Source: Aquiflexum lacus (GTDB lineage: Bacteria; Bacteroidota; Bacteroidia; Cytophagales; Cyclobacteriaceae). From it: a DNA stretch of 64,000 bases. The stretch is from positions 22,860 through 86,859 of the forward strand of contig NZ_JABFHF010000025.1 in assembly GCF_015476655.1 (NCBI RefSeq). Reading direction: 5' to 3'. Both the position numbers and the translations under genes were made by a program. Below, one piece after another: positions 8,722-17,828 of the stretch (its first letter is position 1; each line of letters opens with the position of its first letter). The notes below the pieces were generated by a model. It made no database searches. It worked only from the letters and a program-made list of their open reading frames with translations, and was not told where the DNA came from.

Positions 8722-9338
8722 CAAATCAGGTTATTGGCGTAAGCAAACTTGATCAGTCCCACCAAAGAGTTGGTTTTGGTCTTTCTGAATATATTTTTCC
8801 GATGTGTTTCCACTGTCCTTTCCGAAATAAATAATTGCTCAGCAATCTCCCTGTTTGCGAATTCCTTCGCAATGAGTTTAAGTATTTCCCGCTCTCGATC
8901 TGTCAGTAGCCTATCCTCTTCTGGGAAATTAAGGCTGTTAATGATTATCCTATTGATGTTGTTACTGAGGTAAATTCTTCCTTCTTGGACATATTGGATA
9001 GCCATCTTCAATTCTTTATGAGAGTCATTTTTGAGCACATATCCTTCCACTCCTTCCTTTAAAATTTCCTTGACCAAATGGGTCTCATCGTGCATGCTCA
9101 GCACGATGATTTTGGTCTTGGGGCTTATTTTCTTTACTAACCTGACCAAACTCAAACCATCCATTCCAGGGAGATTGAAATCGGTTATGAGCAGGTCTAC
9201 CTCATTGGCTTTTAAAAATTCTAAAGCCTTTTCTGCTGAATTAGCTTCACCAATGACATCCACAGATGCATCATGTGAGAGTAAACTTTTTACCCCATCC
9301 AAAAGAATTGCATGATCATCTACCAACAATACTTTCAT
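8721..9338 (-). CDS. LuxR/NarL-type response regulator
   Basis: 205 aa. Residues 1-120 are a receiver domain with the acidic pair VDDHA, the phospho-acceptor Asp53 (ITDFNLPGMDG), the conserved Ser/Thr region IIVLSMHDE and Lys (GYVLKNDSHKEL). Residues about 140-205 are a LuxR-type helix-turn-helix (LTDREREILKLIAKEFANREIAEQLFISERTVETHRKNIFRKT). Its start overlaps the stop of the histidine kinase gene by 4 bases, so the two form a cognate pair. Target genes are unknown. Confidence 0.93.
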   Translation of the reverse strand: MKVLLVDDHAILLDGVKSLLSHDASVDVIGEANSAEKALEFLKANEVDLLITDFNLPGMDGLSLVRLVKKISPKTKIIVLSMHDETHLVKEILKEGVEGYVLKNDSHKELKMAIQYVQEGRIYLSNNINRIIINSLNFPEEDRLLTDREREILKLIAKEFANREIAEQLFISERTVETHRKNIFRKTKTNSLVGLIKFAYANNLI

Positions 9339-11239
9339 TTTTTCAAAACTTTTTGTTCAATGGATTTATGCTGTGGTTTAAATGCGAGAATCAAAGTAGT
9401 CCCATTGGAAGAAGGGGTAGAGTCAATCTCTAAATCTCCTTTGATCAACTTTACCCTTGAATTGATATTTTTCCAACCATGCCCTTTGCTTTTATCCAAA
9501 AGGTCCACATCAAATCCCCTTCCATTGTCTTCAATAGTCAATCGCAGTTCTTCTTCGTCATTGACCAATTGGACGTCAATGTTCGTTGCCCCACTATATT
9601 TGAGGATGTTATTGCACCATTCCTGAATGATTCTGTAAATAGATATTTCTTGGATTTCAATCAGTCGATCCTCAAAATCATAGGCTTGAACATTTACGAT
9701 AACCTTACCACTGGTACTCAAACGATGCGCAAACTCCTTAAGGGCCGGCAGGAGTCCATGCTGGACCAAGGTCTCAGGCATCATGTCAAAGGCTATCTGC
9801 CTGATTTCTTTGTGCATCTCCCCAAGGATATTTTCGGAATGCTCAAAAAGCGCCATTTTTTTCTCAATGTTCTTTTGGTCACCCAATCCTGAAATATTCA
9901 ATCTTAGTGCCGTAATCAATTGCCCAAATCCATCATGAAGGTCTTTGGCAAAGCGTTTTTTCTCTTCTTCCTGAGAGTAAAGAGCTGCTTTAATAGCCGC
10001 TTCCCTGATTTGGATTTCCTTTTCTTTTTCAAGCAATTCCTGTTTCCTCTGAAACCTATTCTGATTCAAAAAATGGATAACAATTAAAAGCCCGATAATC
10101 ACAACAAGAAGCAGCACAAAAAACATAATCCAATTAAATCGGGCCTGATTGGCTTTTAATTCCGCTTCTTTCTCAATTATTTCACGATCTTTAATTGCGG
10201 TTTGATATTTGGTTTCCAAGTCTTTGGCTACCTGGACCCGGTCTGCTTCAAACAGGGAATCTTTTATGGCAATCAATTTGACCAGACTGTTTATCGCCTC
10301 TGGATAATTTCCGACGGCATGGTAGATTTTAAATTGTTCATCATAAATCCATTTATACATCTCAGCATATTGGGATTTTTGTGAATAATATAACCCTGAA
10401 TCCAAGAGCGACAAAGCTTCTGTGTAATTTTGTGCCTTATTTTCAGTCATGCCTGAATTGATATAAACCACACTTTTGGCATAATCATTATTTATTTTTT
10501 TATAAAAATTCAGCCCCAATCTATTGAACATTCTTGACTGCTCAATATCTCCTTTTAATAAATATGCATATCCAATATTGACTATAGTTGGGGCGATGGC
10601 AAGTGTATCCAATAATGGAGTCAGTTCAAGTATTTTGTGGTAGTAATGGATTGCGCTATCGGGAAGATTCATTTCACTGAATGCTGCACCTATGATATTC
10701 AGGGCATTTACTTGAGATTTAAGATATTGATTGTCGCTTCCTTGGGACACTTCGTAAGCACTTTTCCCAAATTCCACCGCTTTGTCATAATCATGGAAGA
10801 GACGGTGGATCTGGGATAAAGATTTATGGACTTCACTCAAAATCTCTGGATTATCTTGGTCCTCAGCATAATTAAGCGCATCGAGATAAAATTTGATACC
10901 TTGATCATATAATCCTGCAACCTCATAATAATACCCTATGCGCTTATAAACCGTAATTAATTTCTCTTTATCATCCTTAGTTTTTAGCAAAGGGATCAGA
11001 TCCCTTTCTGAGGCCATCATGGAATCTCTGTCATTCAACTTACTATGATATCCATGATTTGCCATCAAATATTGAATCTGATCTTCCTCTGATTTGATCA
11101 GATTTTTGGCTTGAGAAAAATACATTTCATTACCTCCCTGACTATTGAGGGCACTATCAAGCAATGCGGTCAAATCCTGACCAAAGCCAATTGAAAAAAC
11201 AAAAAGGAAAAGAATGGGTGATAATAGTAATTTCCTCAT
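9335..11239 (-). CDS. TPR-containing sensor histidine kinase (HisKA_3 / HPK7)
   Basis: 634 aa. Signal peptide at residues 1-20 (MRKLLLSPILFLFVFSIGFG), then a periplasmic region of about 350 residues with several TPR units (YDQGIKFYLDALNYAE, YDKAVEFGKSAYEVSQ, PDSAIHYYHKILEL). One transmembrane helix follows (FNWIMFFVLLLVVIIGLLIVIHFL), then a short coiled coil, a HisKA_3 dimerisation domain with the phospho-accepting His435 in FAKDLHDGFGQL, and a HATPase domain (EWCNNILKYSGATNI, IEDNGRGFD, GHGWKNINSRVKLI). It is coupled to the downstream response regulator by a 4-base overlap. The signal sensed is unknown. Confidence 0.93.
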   Translation of the reverse strand: MRKLLLSPILFLFVFSIGFGQDLTALLDSALNSQGGNEMYFSQAKNLIKSEEDQIQYLMANHGYHSKLNDRDSMMASERDLIPLLKTKDDKEKLITVYKRIGYYYEVAGLYDQGIKFYLDALNYAEDQDNPEILSEVHKSLSQIHRLFHDYDKAVEFGKSAYEVSQGSDNQYLKSQVNALNIIGAAFSEMNLPDSAIHYYHKILELTPLLDTLAIAPTIVNIGYAYLLKGDIEQSRMFNRLGLNFYKKINNDYAKSVVYINSGMTENKAQNYTEALSLLDSGLYYSQKSQYAEMYKWIYDEQFKIYHAVGNYPEAINSLVKLIAIKDSLFEADRVQVAKDLETKYQTAIKDREIIEKEAELKANQARFNWIMFFVLLLVVIIGLLIVIHFLNQNRFQRKQELLEKEKEIQIREAAIKAALYSQEEEKKRFAKDLHDGFGQLITALRLNISGLGDQKNIEKKMALFEHSENILGEMHKEIRQIAFDMMPETLVQHGLLPALKEFAHRLSTSGKVIVNVQAYDFEDRLIEIQEISIYRIIQEWCNNILKYSGATNIDVQLVNDEEELRLTIEDNGRGFDVDLLDKSKGHGWKNINSRVKLIKGDLEIDSTPSSNGTTLILAFKPQHKSIEQKVLKK

Positions 11240-11336
11240 TTATTGGGATTTGGTGCCAAAATAACCATTTAGTAATAAAAATTATCCATCAATCACAAAA
11301 AGATAACTATTGTATGAAAAATTTGAAGAAAAAGAG

Positions 11337-12158
11337 TTAATAACTCTCACTATCATTGGGGAATTCCAAAGATTTCACATCCCTTATATAATCCTGAACA
11401 GCCTTTGTCATTACAGACTGAAGATTTGCATATTGCCTCAAAAACCTGGGTTTGAATTCCTGATTGATGCCCAACATATCATGTACGACCAAAACCTGTC
11501 CATCCACGTCCGGCCCTGCACCGATTCCAATGACTGGTATGGATACAGATTCAGCTACAATCTTTGCAAAGCTCGCAGGAATCTTTTCCAGAACGATTGC
11601 AAAACAGCCGCAGTCCTCCAATAATTTGGCGTCTTCCAATAATTTATTGGCCTCGGTCTCCTCTTTAGCCCTAACTGTATAAGTTCCAAACTTATAAATT
11701 GACTGAGGGGTCAGACCCAAATGGCCCATCACAGGAACACCTGCACTAAGTATCCGCACCACAGATTCCCGGATTTCCGAACCTCCCTCCACTTTGACAG
11801 CGTGCGCACCCGACTCCTTCATGATTCTGATAGCAGACCTAAGCGCCTCTGAACTGTTGCCTTGATAAGATCCAAAAGGAATATCTACTACAACAAAGGC
11901 TCTTTTCACTGCCCTCACCACCGAAGTGGCATGATAAATCATTTGATCCAAAGTGATTGGAAGGGTGGTCTCATGCCCTGCCATCACGTTGGAAGCCGAA
12001 TCACCCACCAAGATGATATCTATCCCTGCTGCATCCACAATTCCTGCCATGGAAAAGTCATAAGCAGTCAGCATGGAGATTTTTTCTCCACGGGTTTTCA
12101 TTTCCTGAAGGATATGGGTGGTGATTCTTTTGATATTCGAGGATTGGTGGACAGACAT
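11337..12158 (-). CDS. panB: 3-methyl-2-oxobutanoate hydroxymethyltransferase PanB
   Basis: First committed enzyme of pantothenate (coenzyme A) synthesis; it transfers a hydroxymethyl group from methylene-THF to alpha-ketoisovalerate. The 273-aa protein shows the family blocks in order: [29 protein letters not shown], with the metal-binding Asp, then [45 protein letters not shown] and [23 protein letters not shown]. It lies 7 bases after the PyrR-like gene on the same strand, so they may be co-transcribed. Identification is firm. Confidence 0.95.
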   Translation of the reverse strand: MSVHQSSNIKRITTHILQEMKTRGEKISMLTAYDFSMAGIVDAAGIDIILVGDSASNVMAGHETTLPITLDQMIYHATSVVRAVKRAFVVVDIPFGSYQGNSSEALRSAIRIMKESGAHAVKVEGGSEIRESVVRILSAGVPVMGHLGLTPQSIYKFGTYTVRAKEETEANKLLEDAKLLEDCGCFAIVLEKIPASFAKIVAESVSIPVIGIGAGPDVDGQVLVVHDMLGINQEFKPRFLRQYANLQSVMTKAVQDYIRDVKSLEFPNDSESY

Positions 12159-12165
12159 GGGTTTA

Positions 12166-12669
12166 TCAGTGAAGGTGTACGGAGTGATTGTCTGAAGATA
12201 AATCTACAGTAATGTGTTCATTCAAGGTGGTAGCCAATTCCAAACCCGTGTAATCAGGAGTGACAGGGAATAATTTGTGGCTTCTATTGACCAATACAGC
12301 TACTTCCATTTTTTTGATGGGAATATCCAAAAATGGTTTGAGCGCATACACTAAAGTCTTTCCGGTATTCAATACGTCATCGACTACCATGACACATTTA
12401 TTATTGAGGTCTGTATTTTCCGAAAGTGCGACTTCTCCTCTATTTACATCAGATTTATCCAAATGGATTTCAATTACTTTGACATCCAAGGGGGAAATGT
12501 CTTTAAGGCATTTGGCAAGATATCCCGCCAGAATAAAACCCATACCGGTAATTCCCGCAAAAATAATTTCATTTTCAAATGCATTCCTTTCATAAACTTC
12601 GTAAGCCATGCGGGTGATCTTTTGCTTGATCTGCTTATGATTTAGCACCAAAGTCTTGGTTTCTGTCAT
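12166..12669 (-). CDS. PyrR-like phosphoribosyltransferase family protein
   Basis: 167 aa type I phosphoribosyltransferase fold. The PRPP loop [14 protein letters not shown] (two acidic residues followed by T-G-K-T) and the N-terminal [21 protein letters not shown] are visible. The C-terminal [25 protein letters not shown] resembles the PyrR group, whose members are uracil phosphoribosyltransferases or pyr regulators. No pyrimidine gene is adjacent, so a pyr-regulatory role is not supported here and base specificity is open. It is the first gene of a likely two-gene unit with panB. Confidence 0.8.
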   Translation of the reverse strand: MTETKTLVLNHKQIKQKITRMAYEVYERNAFENEIIFAGITGMGFILAGYLAKCLKDISPLDVKVIEIHLDKSDVNRGEVALSENTDLNNKCVMVVDDVLNTGKTLVYALKPFLDIPIKKMEVAVLVNRSHKLFPVTPDYTGLELATTLNEHITVDLSSDNHSVHLH

Positions 12670-12811
12670 ATTAATACGCGGGATTTTAATGGAAATTGAA
12701 AATTAAAGCAATTGAGGTAGTATTCAAAGGTTTTTTAAAAATGGACGGTTTATTTCAGAACGGTTAAGTATATCCCATAAGCTGCCTGCTACTTTAATCC
12801 CCAGGCTTTCT

Positions 12812-12835
12812 CCCCAATACTCAGGGCAGGCTTTG
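12812..12835 (+). repeat. Copy of the dispersed CCCCGATACTCGGGG-CAGGCTTTG repeat
   Basis: A 24-base stretch with two mismatches to the copy at 25410-25433 and to the inverted copy at 36855-36878. It lies between the PyrR-like gene and rsgA and is followed by a TTGTCTCTT-rich stretch, as at 25.4 kb. The core can form a small hairpin. Confidence 0.65.
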
Positions 12836-12852
12836 CTTGTCTCTTCATAGCA

Positions 12853-13776
12853 TCATCTTCTATCATCCTCTTCATATAGGATATTCAAATAACTTTCATA
12901 CCTGTTGGGATGAATATAGCCTTCTTCCAATTTCTGAAGGACGATGCAGCCTGGTTCGTTGATATGTTGACAATTATTATATCGGCATTGCCCTAGGTAC
13001 TGGCGTATTTCTACAAAATAATGAGACAATTCAAAATCATCGATATCCAAAATCCCGAATTCCTTGATACCCGGTGTATCAATCAGGTATCCACCACCTT
13101 CCAATTCAAACATCTCTGCAAAAGTGGTGGTATGGACTCCCTTGGCACTGAACTTGGAAATTTCTTTGGTGGACTGAGTGGCGTGTGGCACCAATTTGTT
13201 CAGCAAAGTCGATTTTCCAACTCCTGAATGGCCGGAAATGAGGGTCGTTTTTCCTCTCAAACTTTCATTAAAAAGCAAATCCAGGTCTTTGTCGTTTAGT
13301 GCTGATATTTCCAAAACAGGATATCCTATGGGGTCATATATTTCATGTAACAATTCCAAAAAATCCAGCTCTTTTTCTTTTTTGACCAGATCAGTTTTAT
13401 TGACCACAATGGTTGCAGGAATTCTAAAACTCTCGGTACTGACCAAAAATCTATCTATAAATCCCAAGGAAGTCCTGGGTTGGGAAATGGTGACCATCAA
13501 AAATGCCTGGTCAATATTGGAGGCGATAATATGTGAGAAGTGTGTTTTTCTCGTGGATTTTCTAATAATGTAATTCTCCCTTGGAAGAATCTCATTGATC
13601 ACAGAGGAAGCTTGTCCTGCTTCCATTTCAAGTTCAACATAATCGCCAACTGCTATTGGATTGGTGAGTTTTAGGTCATCCTGTTTGAATTTACCTCTCA
13701 GCCTTGAATTGATCAAACCTTGATCCGTTTTGACGGTATACCAACTTCCAGTGGATTTGACTACCCTTCCTTTCAT
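12853..13776 (-). CDS. rsgA: Ribosome small subunit-dependent GTPase RsgA
   Basis: GTPase that matures and checks the 30S ribosomal subunit. The 307-aa order is an N-terminal OB-fold (KGRVVKSTGSWYTV, VAVGDYVELE), then a circularly permuted GTPase in which the NKxD motif (VVNKTDLV) comes before the P-loop (LISGHSGVGKSTLLN) and DTPGIKEFG, then a C-terminal zinc knuckle (GQCRYNNCQHINEPGC, with Cys and His ligands). Its start overlaps the waaA stop by 4 bases, so the two genes are coupled. Confidence 0.95.
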   Translation of the reverse strand: MKGRVVKSTGSWYTVKTDQGLINSRLRGKFKQDDLKLTNPIAVGDYVELEMEAGQASSVINEILPRENYIIRKSTRKTHFSHIIASNIDQAFLMVTISQPRTSLGFIDRFLVSTESFRIPATIVVNKTDLVKKEKELDFLELLHEIYDPIGYPVLEISALNDKDLDLLFNESLRGKTTLISGHSGVGKSTLLNKLVPHATQSTKEISKFSAKGVHTTTFAEMFELEGGGYLIDTPGIKEFGILDIDDFELSHYFVEIRQYLGQCRYNNCQHINEPGCIVLQKLEEGYIHPNRYESYLNILYEEDDRR

Positions 13777-15032
13777 TTGTTATCCAAGATTGACATTACC
13801 CTATCTAATATTTTTTTTGAACTTCCTAGATTTTCGTTCATCAATTTTTGAGCCCCATTTTGAGCTATATGATATACGGTCTCATCTGATAGTGATTGAA
13901 CAATCTTTTGAAATTCCTGAAAATCATTTACCTGAAAAGAACAGCCAAAGGACTCACTGATTGCTGCTTCAGGAAATTTACCTGGCTTTTGAAGTTTGCC
14001 ATAGATTACTGGAATTCCATAAGCCAAAGGCTCAAGGATATTGTGCAGACCTTTACCGAATGCACCGCCGACATAGGCTATTTTAGCAAATTGGTAAAGC
14101 GCTGATAACATGCCAATATTATCTATTATGATCACCTCCACATTACTATTAGTAGGCAATTCAGAGTATTTGAGAGAAGTTCTCTGGATTCGTTGCTGCC
14201 AACTTGAAATCTGACCCGGATCAATATCATGCGGGGCAATGATCCATCGGCAATGCTTACTTTCATTGATCAGTGGAACAATCAACTTCATATCCTCTTC
14301 CCATACAGACCCTGCTACTATGGTTGGATTATTCCCAAAATAGGGCTCTAACTCTGGGAAAGATTTTGGGTGTCCGGCTACTTCATGAACCCTGTCATAT
14401 CGCGTATCTCCTGTAATTGAAGTCTCTTGATAACCCGCACTTTCCAATAACTTCTGAGTTCTCTCATTTTGACAAAAAATATGGTCAAAAGAAAAAAGAA
14501 TTTTCCTGAAAAACCCGCCATACGATTTGAAATAAATCTGTTCATCTCTCATAGAAGCAGAGAAAAGAAAGAGCGGAATATTTCTGTTCCTTGCCTCTAG
14601 GATATGATTGGCCCATAGATCGTATTTTACAAAAAAAGCCAGTTGGGGATTTAGTATTTCCAGAAATCTTTTTGCATTCCCGGGTGTATCAAAAGGCAGG
14701 TAAGTAATAAAGTCGATATCTTCTTGAGGTTTTCTATTCACATGGTCAAAGCCAGATGGGCTGAAAAAACTTACTACAATTCCGTATTCAGAAAATCTTT
14801 TCCTAAACTGCCCAATTACTGGCTTAGCTTGTTCAAACTCACCCAAAGAGGCAACATGAAACCAGACCACGGGTTTTTTAAAACCCACTCTGAACTGCTC
14901 TAGCTTTTCGAAAAGCTCTTTGCGTCCTTCTACCAGTTTTTCAAGCTTGAGGTGGGTACCCTTTGAAATATCCGCCAACTTGGAAAAAGTCCGGATGGAA
15001 AAATCATACAATGGTTTTTCAAAAGATCTCAT
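13773..15032 (-). CDS. waaA: 3-deoxy-D-manno-octulosonic acid (Kdo) transferase WaaA
   Basis: Glycosyltransferase (GT30 then GT-B C-terminal half) that adds Kdo to lipid A precursor at the inner membrane. Features: N-terminal VVWFHVASLGEFEQAKPVI (the W-x-H-x-A-S-x-G-E signature with the catalytic Glu), NIPLFLFSASMRDEQ, a central FCQNERTQKLLESAGY, and the C-terminal Kdo/nucleotide-sugar region YVGGAFGKGLHNILEPLAYGIPVIYG. Length 419 aa is normal. It is coupled to rsgA by a 4-base overlap. A start at 15032 gives a family-like N-terminus. Confidence 0.94.
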   Translation of the reverse strand: MRSFEKPLYDFSIRTFSKLADISKGTHLKLEKLVEGRKELFEKLEQFRVGFKKPVVWFHVASLGEFEQAKPVIGQFRKRFSEYGIVVSFFSPSGFDHVNRKPQEDIDFITYLPFDTPGNAKRFLEILNPQLAFFVKYDLWANHILEARNRNIPLFLFSASMRDEQIYFKSYGGFFRKILFSFDHIFCQNERTQKLLESAGYQETSITGDTRYDRVHEVAGHPKSFPELEPYFGNNPTIVAGSVWEEDMKLIVPLINESKHCRWIIAPHDIDPGQISSWQQRIQRTSLKYSELPTNSNVEVIIIDNIGMLSALYQFAKIAYVGGAFGKGLHNILEPLAYGIPVIYGKLQKPGKFPEAAISESFGCSFQVNDFQEFQKIVQSLSDETVYHIAQNGAQKLMNENLGSSKKILDRVMSILDNK

Positions 15033-15228
15033 ATTTATTTATTTCCTTCCACCTTTTTAACATTATCTAATCGCAGCAGCCGTCACCCTGACAAAGGAAG
15101 GGTCTATAAACTTGAAGATAACCATAAATGAATAAATTTATCCAAAAGTCAGTTCTTTAAGTAAAGTTATTTCAAACTATCTGTAAAACAAAAAAAGCTT
15201 TTCATTCAACTCTTTCTGAAAAATTATA

Positions 15229-15263
15229 ATAAAAAAGCCCCAACCGTAATGGAAAGGGCTTTA
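15229..15263 (-). terminator. Terminator downstream of the peroxiredoxin gene
   Basis: AAAGCCC (15234-15240) and GGGCTTT (15256-15262) form a stem. In the minus-strand transcript the stem is followed by a run of six U. It lies about 20 bases past the peroxiredoxin stop, in the correct orientation. Confidence 0.75.
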
Positions 15264-15283
15264 ATACAATAGAATTTTTATTC

Positions 15284-15913
15284 TCAGTTTTTGCTCAAGT
15301 AAGCGGCAACACCTTCTTTAGTAGCTGACATCGCTTCTTTTCCTTCTTCCCAGTTTGCAGGACAAACTTCTCCGAATTTTTCTACATGGTGCAAAGCATC
15401 CACCAATCTGATCATTTCGTCGATATTTCTTCCCAATGGGAAATCATTGATAGTCTCGTGTCTTACAACTCCGTTTTTGTCAATCAGGAAAGACCCTCTA
15501 TAAGCAATTGGAGCTCCTTCGAAAGTAAGCTGACCATCTTCTGTGTAATTCCATTCACCGGCCAACACACCATAGTTGTGGGCGATAGTTTTGGAAGCAT
15601 CAGCAACCAACGGATAAGTTACACCTTCAATTCCACCTTGGTCTTTGGAAGTCATCAACCAAGCCAAGTGAGTTTCTTCAGTATCTGTAGAAGCACCAAC
15701 TACTGCAACACCTCTACGCTCAAACTCAGCCAATTTTTCCTGAAAGGCCAAGATTTCTGTTGGGCACACGAAAGTGAAGTCCTTTGGATAAAAGAAGAAT
15801 ACCACTTCTTTCTTACCAATGAATTGGTCGAGAGAAAAGCTTTCTACAATTTCTTCACCATTGATAACCGCTGGCGCTGAAAACAATGGAGCTCTTTTTC
15901 CTACTAATGACAT
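15284..15913 (-). CDS. Typical 2-Cys peroxiredoxin (AhpC/TSA, Prx1 type)
   Basis: Reduces hydrogen peroxide and organic peroxides in the cytoplasm. The 209-aa protein has the peroxidatic Cys50 in DFTFVCPTEILAF and the resolving Cys184 in GEVCPANW near the C-terminus, so it is a typical (dimeric) 2-Cys enzyme. Supporting motifs are VGASTDTEETHLAW and YRGSFLIDKNGVVRH. It is monocistronic, with a terminator downstream and a -7-like element 103 bases upstream. Reductant partner genes (AhpF, thioredoxin) are not in the window. Confidence 0.95.
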   Translation of the reverse strand: MSLVGKRAPLFSAPAVINGEEIVESFSLDQFIGKKEVVFFFYPKDFTFVCPTEILAFQEKLAEFERRGVAVVGASTDTEETHLAWLMTSKDQGGIEGVTYPLVADASKTIAHNYGVLAGEWNYTEDGQLTFEGAPIAYRGSFLIDKNGVVRHETINDFPLGRNIDEMIRLVDALHHVEKFGEVCPANWEEGKEAMSATKEGVAAYLSKN

Positions 15914-16015
15914 AATATATTTGATTTAAGTTAAATTTTAAATTTGATTTTTCTCAAAAAGGCATTCATTGAAAATAAGACAATAAAATAGCCGAATTGT
16001 TTTGGATTTGATATG

Positions 16016-16023
16016 CAAAGGTA
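16016..16023 (-). promoter_or_regulatory. Putative -7 element TACCTTTG upstream of the peroxiredoxin gene
   Basis: Read on the minus strand this matches TAnnTTTG, about 100 bases upstream of the start. It leaves a moderately long 5' leader. No convincing TTTG -33 box was found at the usual distance. Confidence 0.45.
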
Positions 16024-16282
16024 GCTAATTATGAAAAAAATTCAGAAATAATGCAAAATAATATTTGGCCCATTTGGAATATAATGAAGTTAACCACATT
16101 ATAATGATGTAAAATTCGTCATATAAGCAGGTTTATCAAGTTAAATGAATCTTAAGAAAAATTTTATTTGGGACAAGTTTTATGCTTATTTAAATTAAGT
16201 TTAATTCTTTATTCTCTCTATTGATATTTTTTTTTAACTTGTACATTACATAAAATTTAAAATAATAGTCTCCTTTTTGAAA

Positions 16283-16768
16283 ATGGTAAAAGTATTATTC
16301 GTCTGTTTAGGTAATATCTGTAGGTCCCCCCTAGCTGAGGCCATTTTTAACCATAAAATCAAAATACTTGGACTTGAAGAAAAATTCACCAGTGACAGTT
16401 GTGGAACTTCTGATTACCATATCGGCGAATTACCTGATGAAAGAACACTTCAATGTGCAAAAAAGCATGAAATCAAAATTCAGCACCGCGCCCGACAACT
16501 CAATAGAGTAGATATCAGGGAATTTGACTACCTGATTGCGATGGATTTTTCGAACAAAAAAAATATTCAAAATCTCATGAATCAGCTCGGCATGGAACAC
16601 AATCAGCTCTTTTTGATGAGACAGTTTCAACCAAGCCCCGATCATATTGAGGTTCCCGACCCATATTATGGGGGAGAAGATGGATTTGAAAATGTTTTCA
16701 ATATTTTGGATAATTCCATCGATCACTTTTTAGAACATCTCAAGGTAGAGCATAATATTTATGTTTGA
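16283..16768 (+). CDS. Low-molecular-weight protein-tyrosine phosphatase
   Basis: 161 aa. The phosphate-binding loop is at the very N-terminus: VCLGNICRSPLAEAIF, with nucleophilic Cys8, Cys13 and Arg14. The general-acid loop is VPDPYYGGEDGFENVF near the C-terminus. Together these define the LMW-PTP family (CX5R). ATG at 16283 is preferred to the TTG at 16277. The last 8 bases overlap the downstream fructosamine-kinase gene, so the two are coupled. The cellular substrate is unknown. In other bacteria such enzymes act on exopolysaccharide tyrosine kinases, but none is adjacent. Confidence 0.93.
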   Translation: MVKVLFVCLGNICRSPLAEAIFNHKIKILGLEEKFTSDSCGTSDYHIGELPDERTLQCAKKHEIKIQHRARQLNRVDIREFDYLIAMDFSNKKNIQNLMNQLGMEHNQLFLMRQFQPSPDHIEVPDPYYGGEDGFENVFNILDNSIDHFLEHLKVEHNIYV

Positions 16769-17633
16769 GAGTCCCGAATACTATGAAAAAATTCTTTTTC
16801 TGAGTCTTGGGAGCAATCCCGAAATCAAACAAGCAAAGTTAATTGCAGCTGGCAATATCAATCAGGGTATTTATTTAGAAACCTCATCAGGCTCTTTTTT
16901 TCTAAAATCCAATTTCGAATCAGACTCCGATATCTTCGAAAAAGAAGCAGATGGTTTAGAAATGCTGCGGTCAAATTGCCCTCTTCAAATTCCTAAAGTT
17001 ATTCATGTAGGAAAAGTGGAAGACAGAAATTTTTTGTTAATGCAATGGATTTCTGCTGATAAGAACAATCCTGTTTATTGGCAGGAACTCGGTGTTGGCC
17101 TGGCCCAATTACACATGGCTACCCAAGAGTCCTTTGGCTACGTAAAAAATAATTTTATTGCTTCGCTTGTCCAAACTAACAGCCATAAAAGCTCATGGAT
17201 TGACTTTTTTATTGAAAACAGGCTTGAACCACTAGCAGGTAAAGCCTATTATGAAGGTCTCATGAGTCTGGAATTCTTCAAAAAATTTCAAAAAACCTAT
17301 CTGACCCTTGAAGAAATATTTCCAAAAGAAAAACCCGCACTCCTTCATGGCGATCTGTGGTCAGGGAATATCATGCGGGGTAAAAATGGCAGTCCTGCCC
17401 TGATTGACCCCGCTGTGTATTTTGGTCACCGTGAGATGGATTTGGCTTTTTCTAGGTTGTTTGGTGGGTTTGATGAAGGATTCTACCAATCCTATGAAAC
17501 AGTATTTCCCCTTGAACCAGGTTTTGAAGAAAGAATCCCGGTATACAACCTCTATCCTTTATTGGTCCATCTACTGCTTTTTGGCAAAAGCTATCTCTCC
17601 GGAATTGAAAGGACTGTGAATAGACTTATATAA
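16761..17633 (+). CDS. Fructosamine kinase / ketosamine-3-kinase family protein
   Basis: 290 aa kinase-like protein of the aminoglycoside/choline-kinase fold. The catalytic loop is ALLHGDLWSGNIMRGKNGSPALIDPAVYFGHREMDLAFSRLFGGF, with the HGDLWSGN and DPA metal-binding motifs exactly as in the Fn3K family. The N-terminal part GNINQGIYLETSSGSFFLKSN is the nucleotide-binding lobe. Bacterial members phosphorylate protein-bound ketosamines (glycation repair). An LMW-PTP/fructosamine-kinase pair is also seen in other bacteria. It overlaps the phosphatase gene by 8 bases. Confidence 0.9.
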   Translation: MFESPEYYEKILFLSLGSNPEIKQAKLIAAGNINQGIYLETSSGSFFLKSNFESDSDIFEKEADGLEMLRSNCPLQIPKVIHVGKVEDRNFLLMQWISADKNNPVYWQELGVGLAQLHMATQESFGYVKNNFIASLVQTNSHKSSWIDFFIENRLEPLAGKAYYEGLMSLEFFKKFQKTYLTLEEIFPKEKPALLHGDLWSGNIMRGKNGSPALIDPAVYFGHREMDLAFSRLFGGFDEGFYQSYETVFPLEPGFEERIPVYNLYPLLVHLLLFGKSYLSGIERTVNRLI

Positions 17634-17828
17634 GTAGGAGGCTGTTTATTTTTTATACTGTTCCACATATAATTCATGCTTTAAATAACCAATTTGATAT
17701 TGGTTGATATTTTTGAAGATATCAACCGATCTATGGATATTTCATGCTTCCTGATAAATGACCTCAATTCCAACTGATTAACAAGGATAAGAATACTTCT
17801 ATAGGTTTATTTAAAAAGAATTTAAGTT

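Noticed and set aside
17634..17828. Possible lysine riboswitch related to the aspartate kinase gene
   Set aside because: This interval is downstream of the kinase gene, and the real leader (19104-19160) is too short for a riboswitch.
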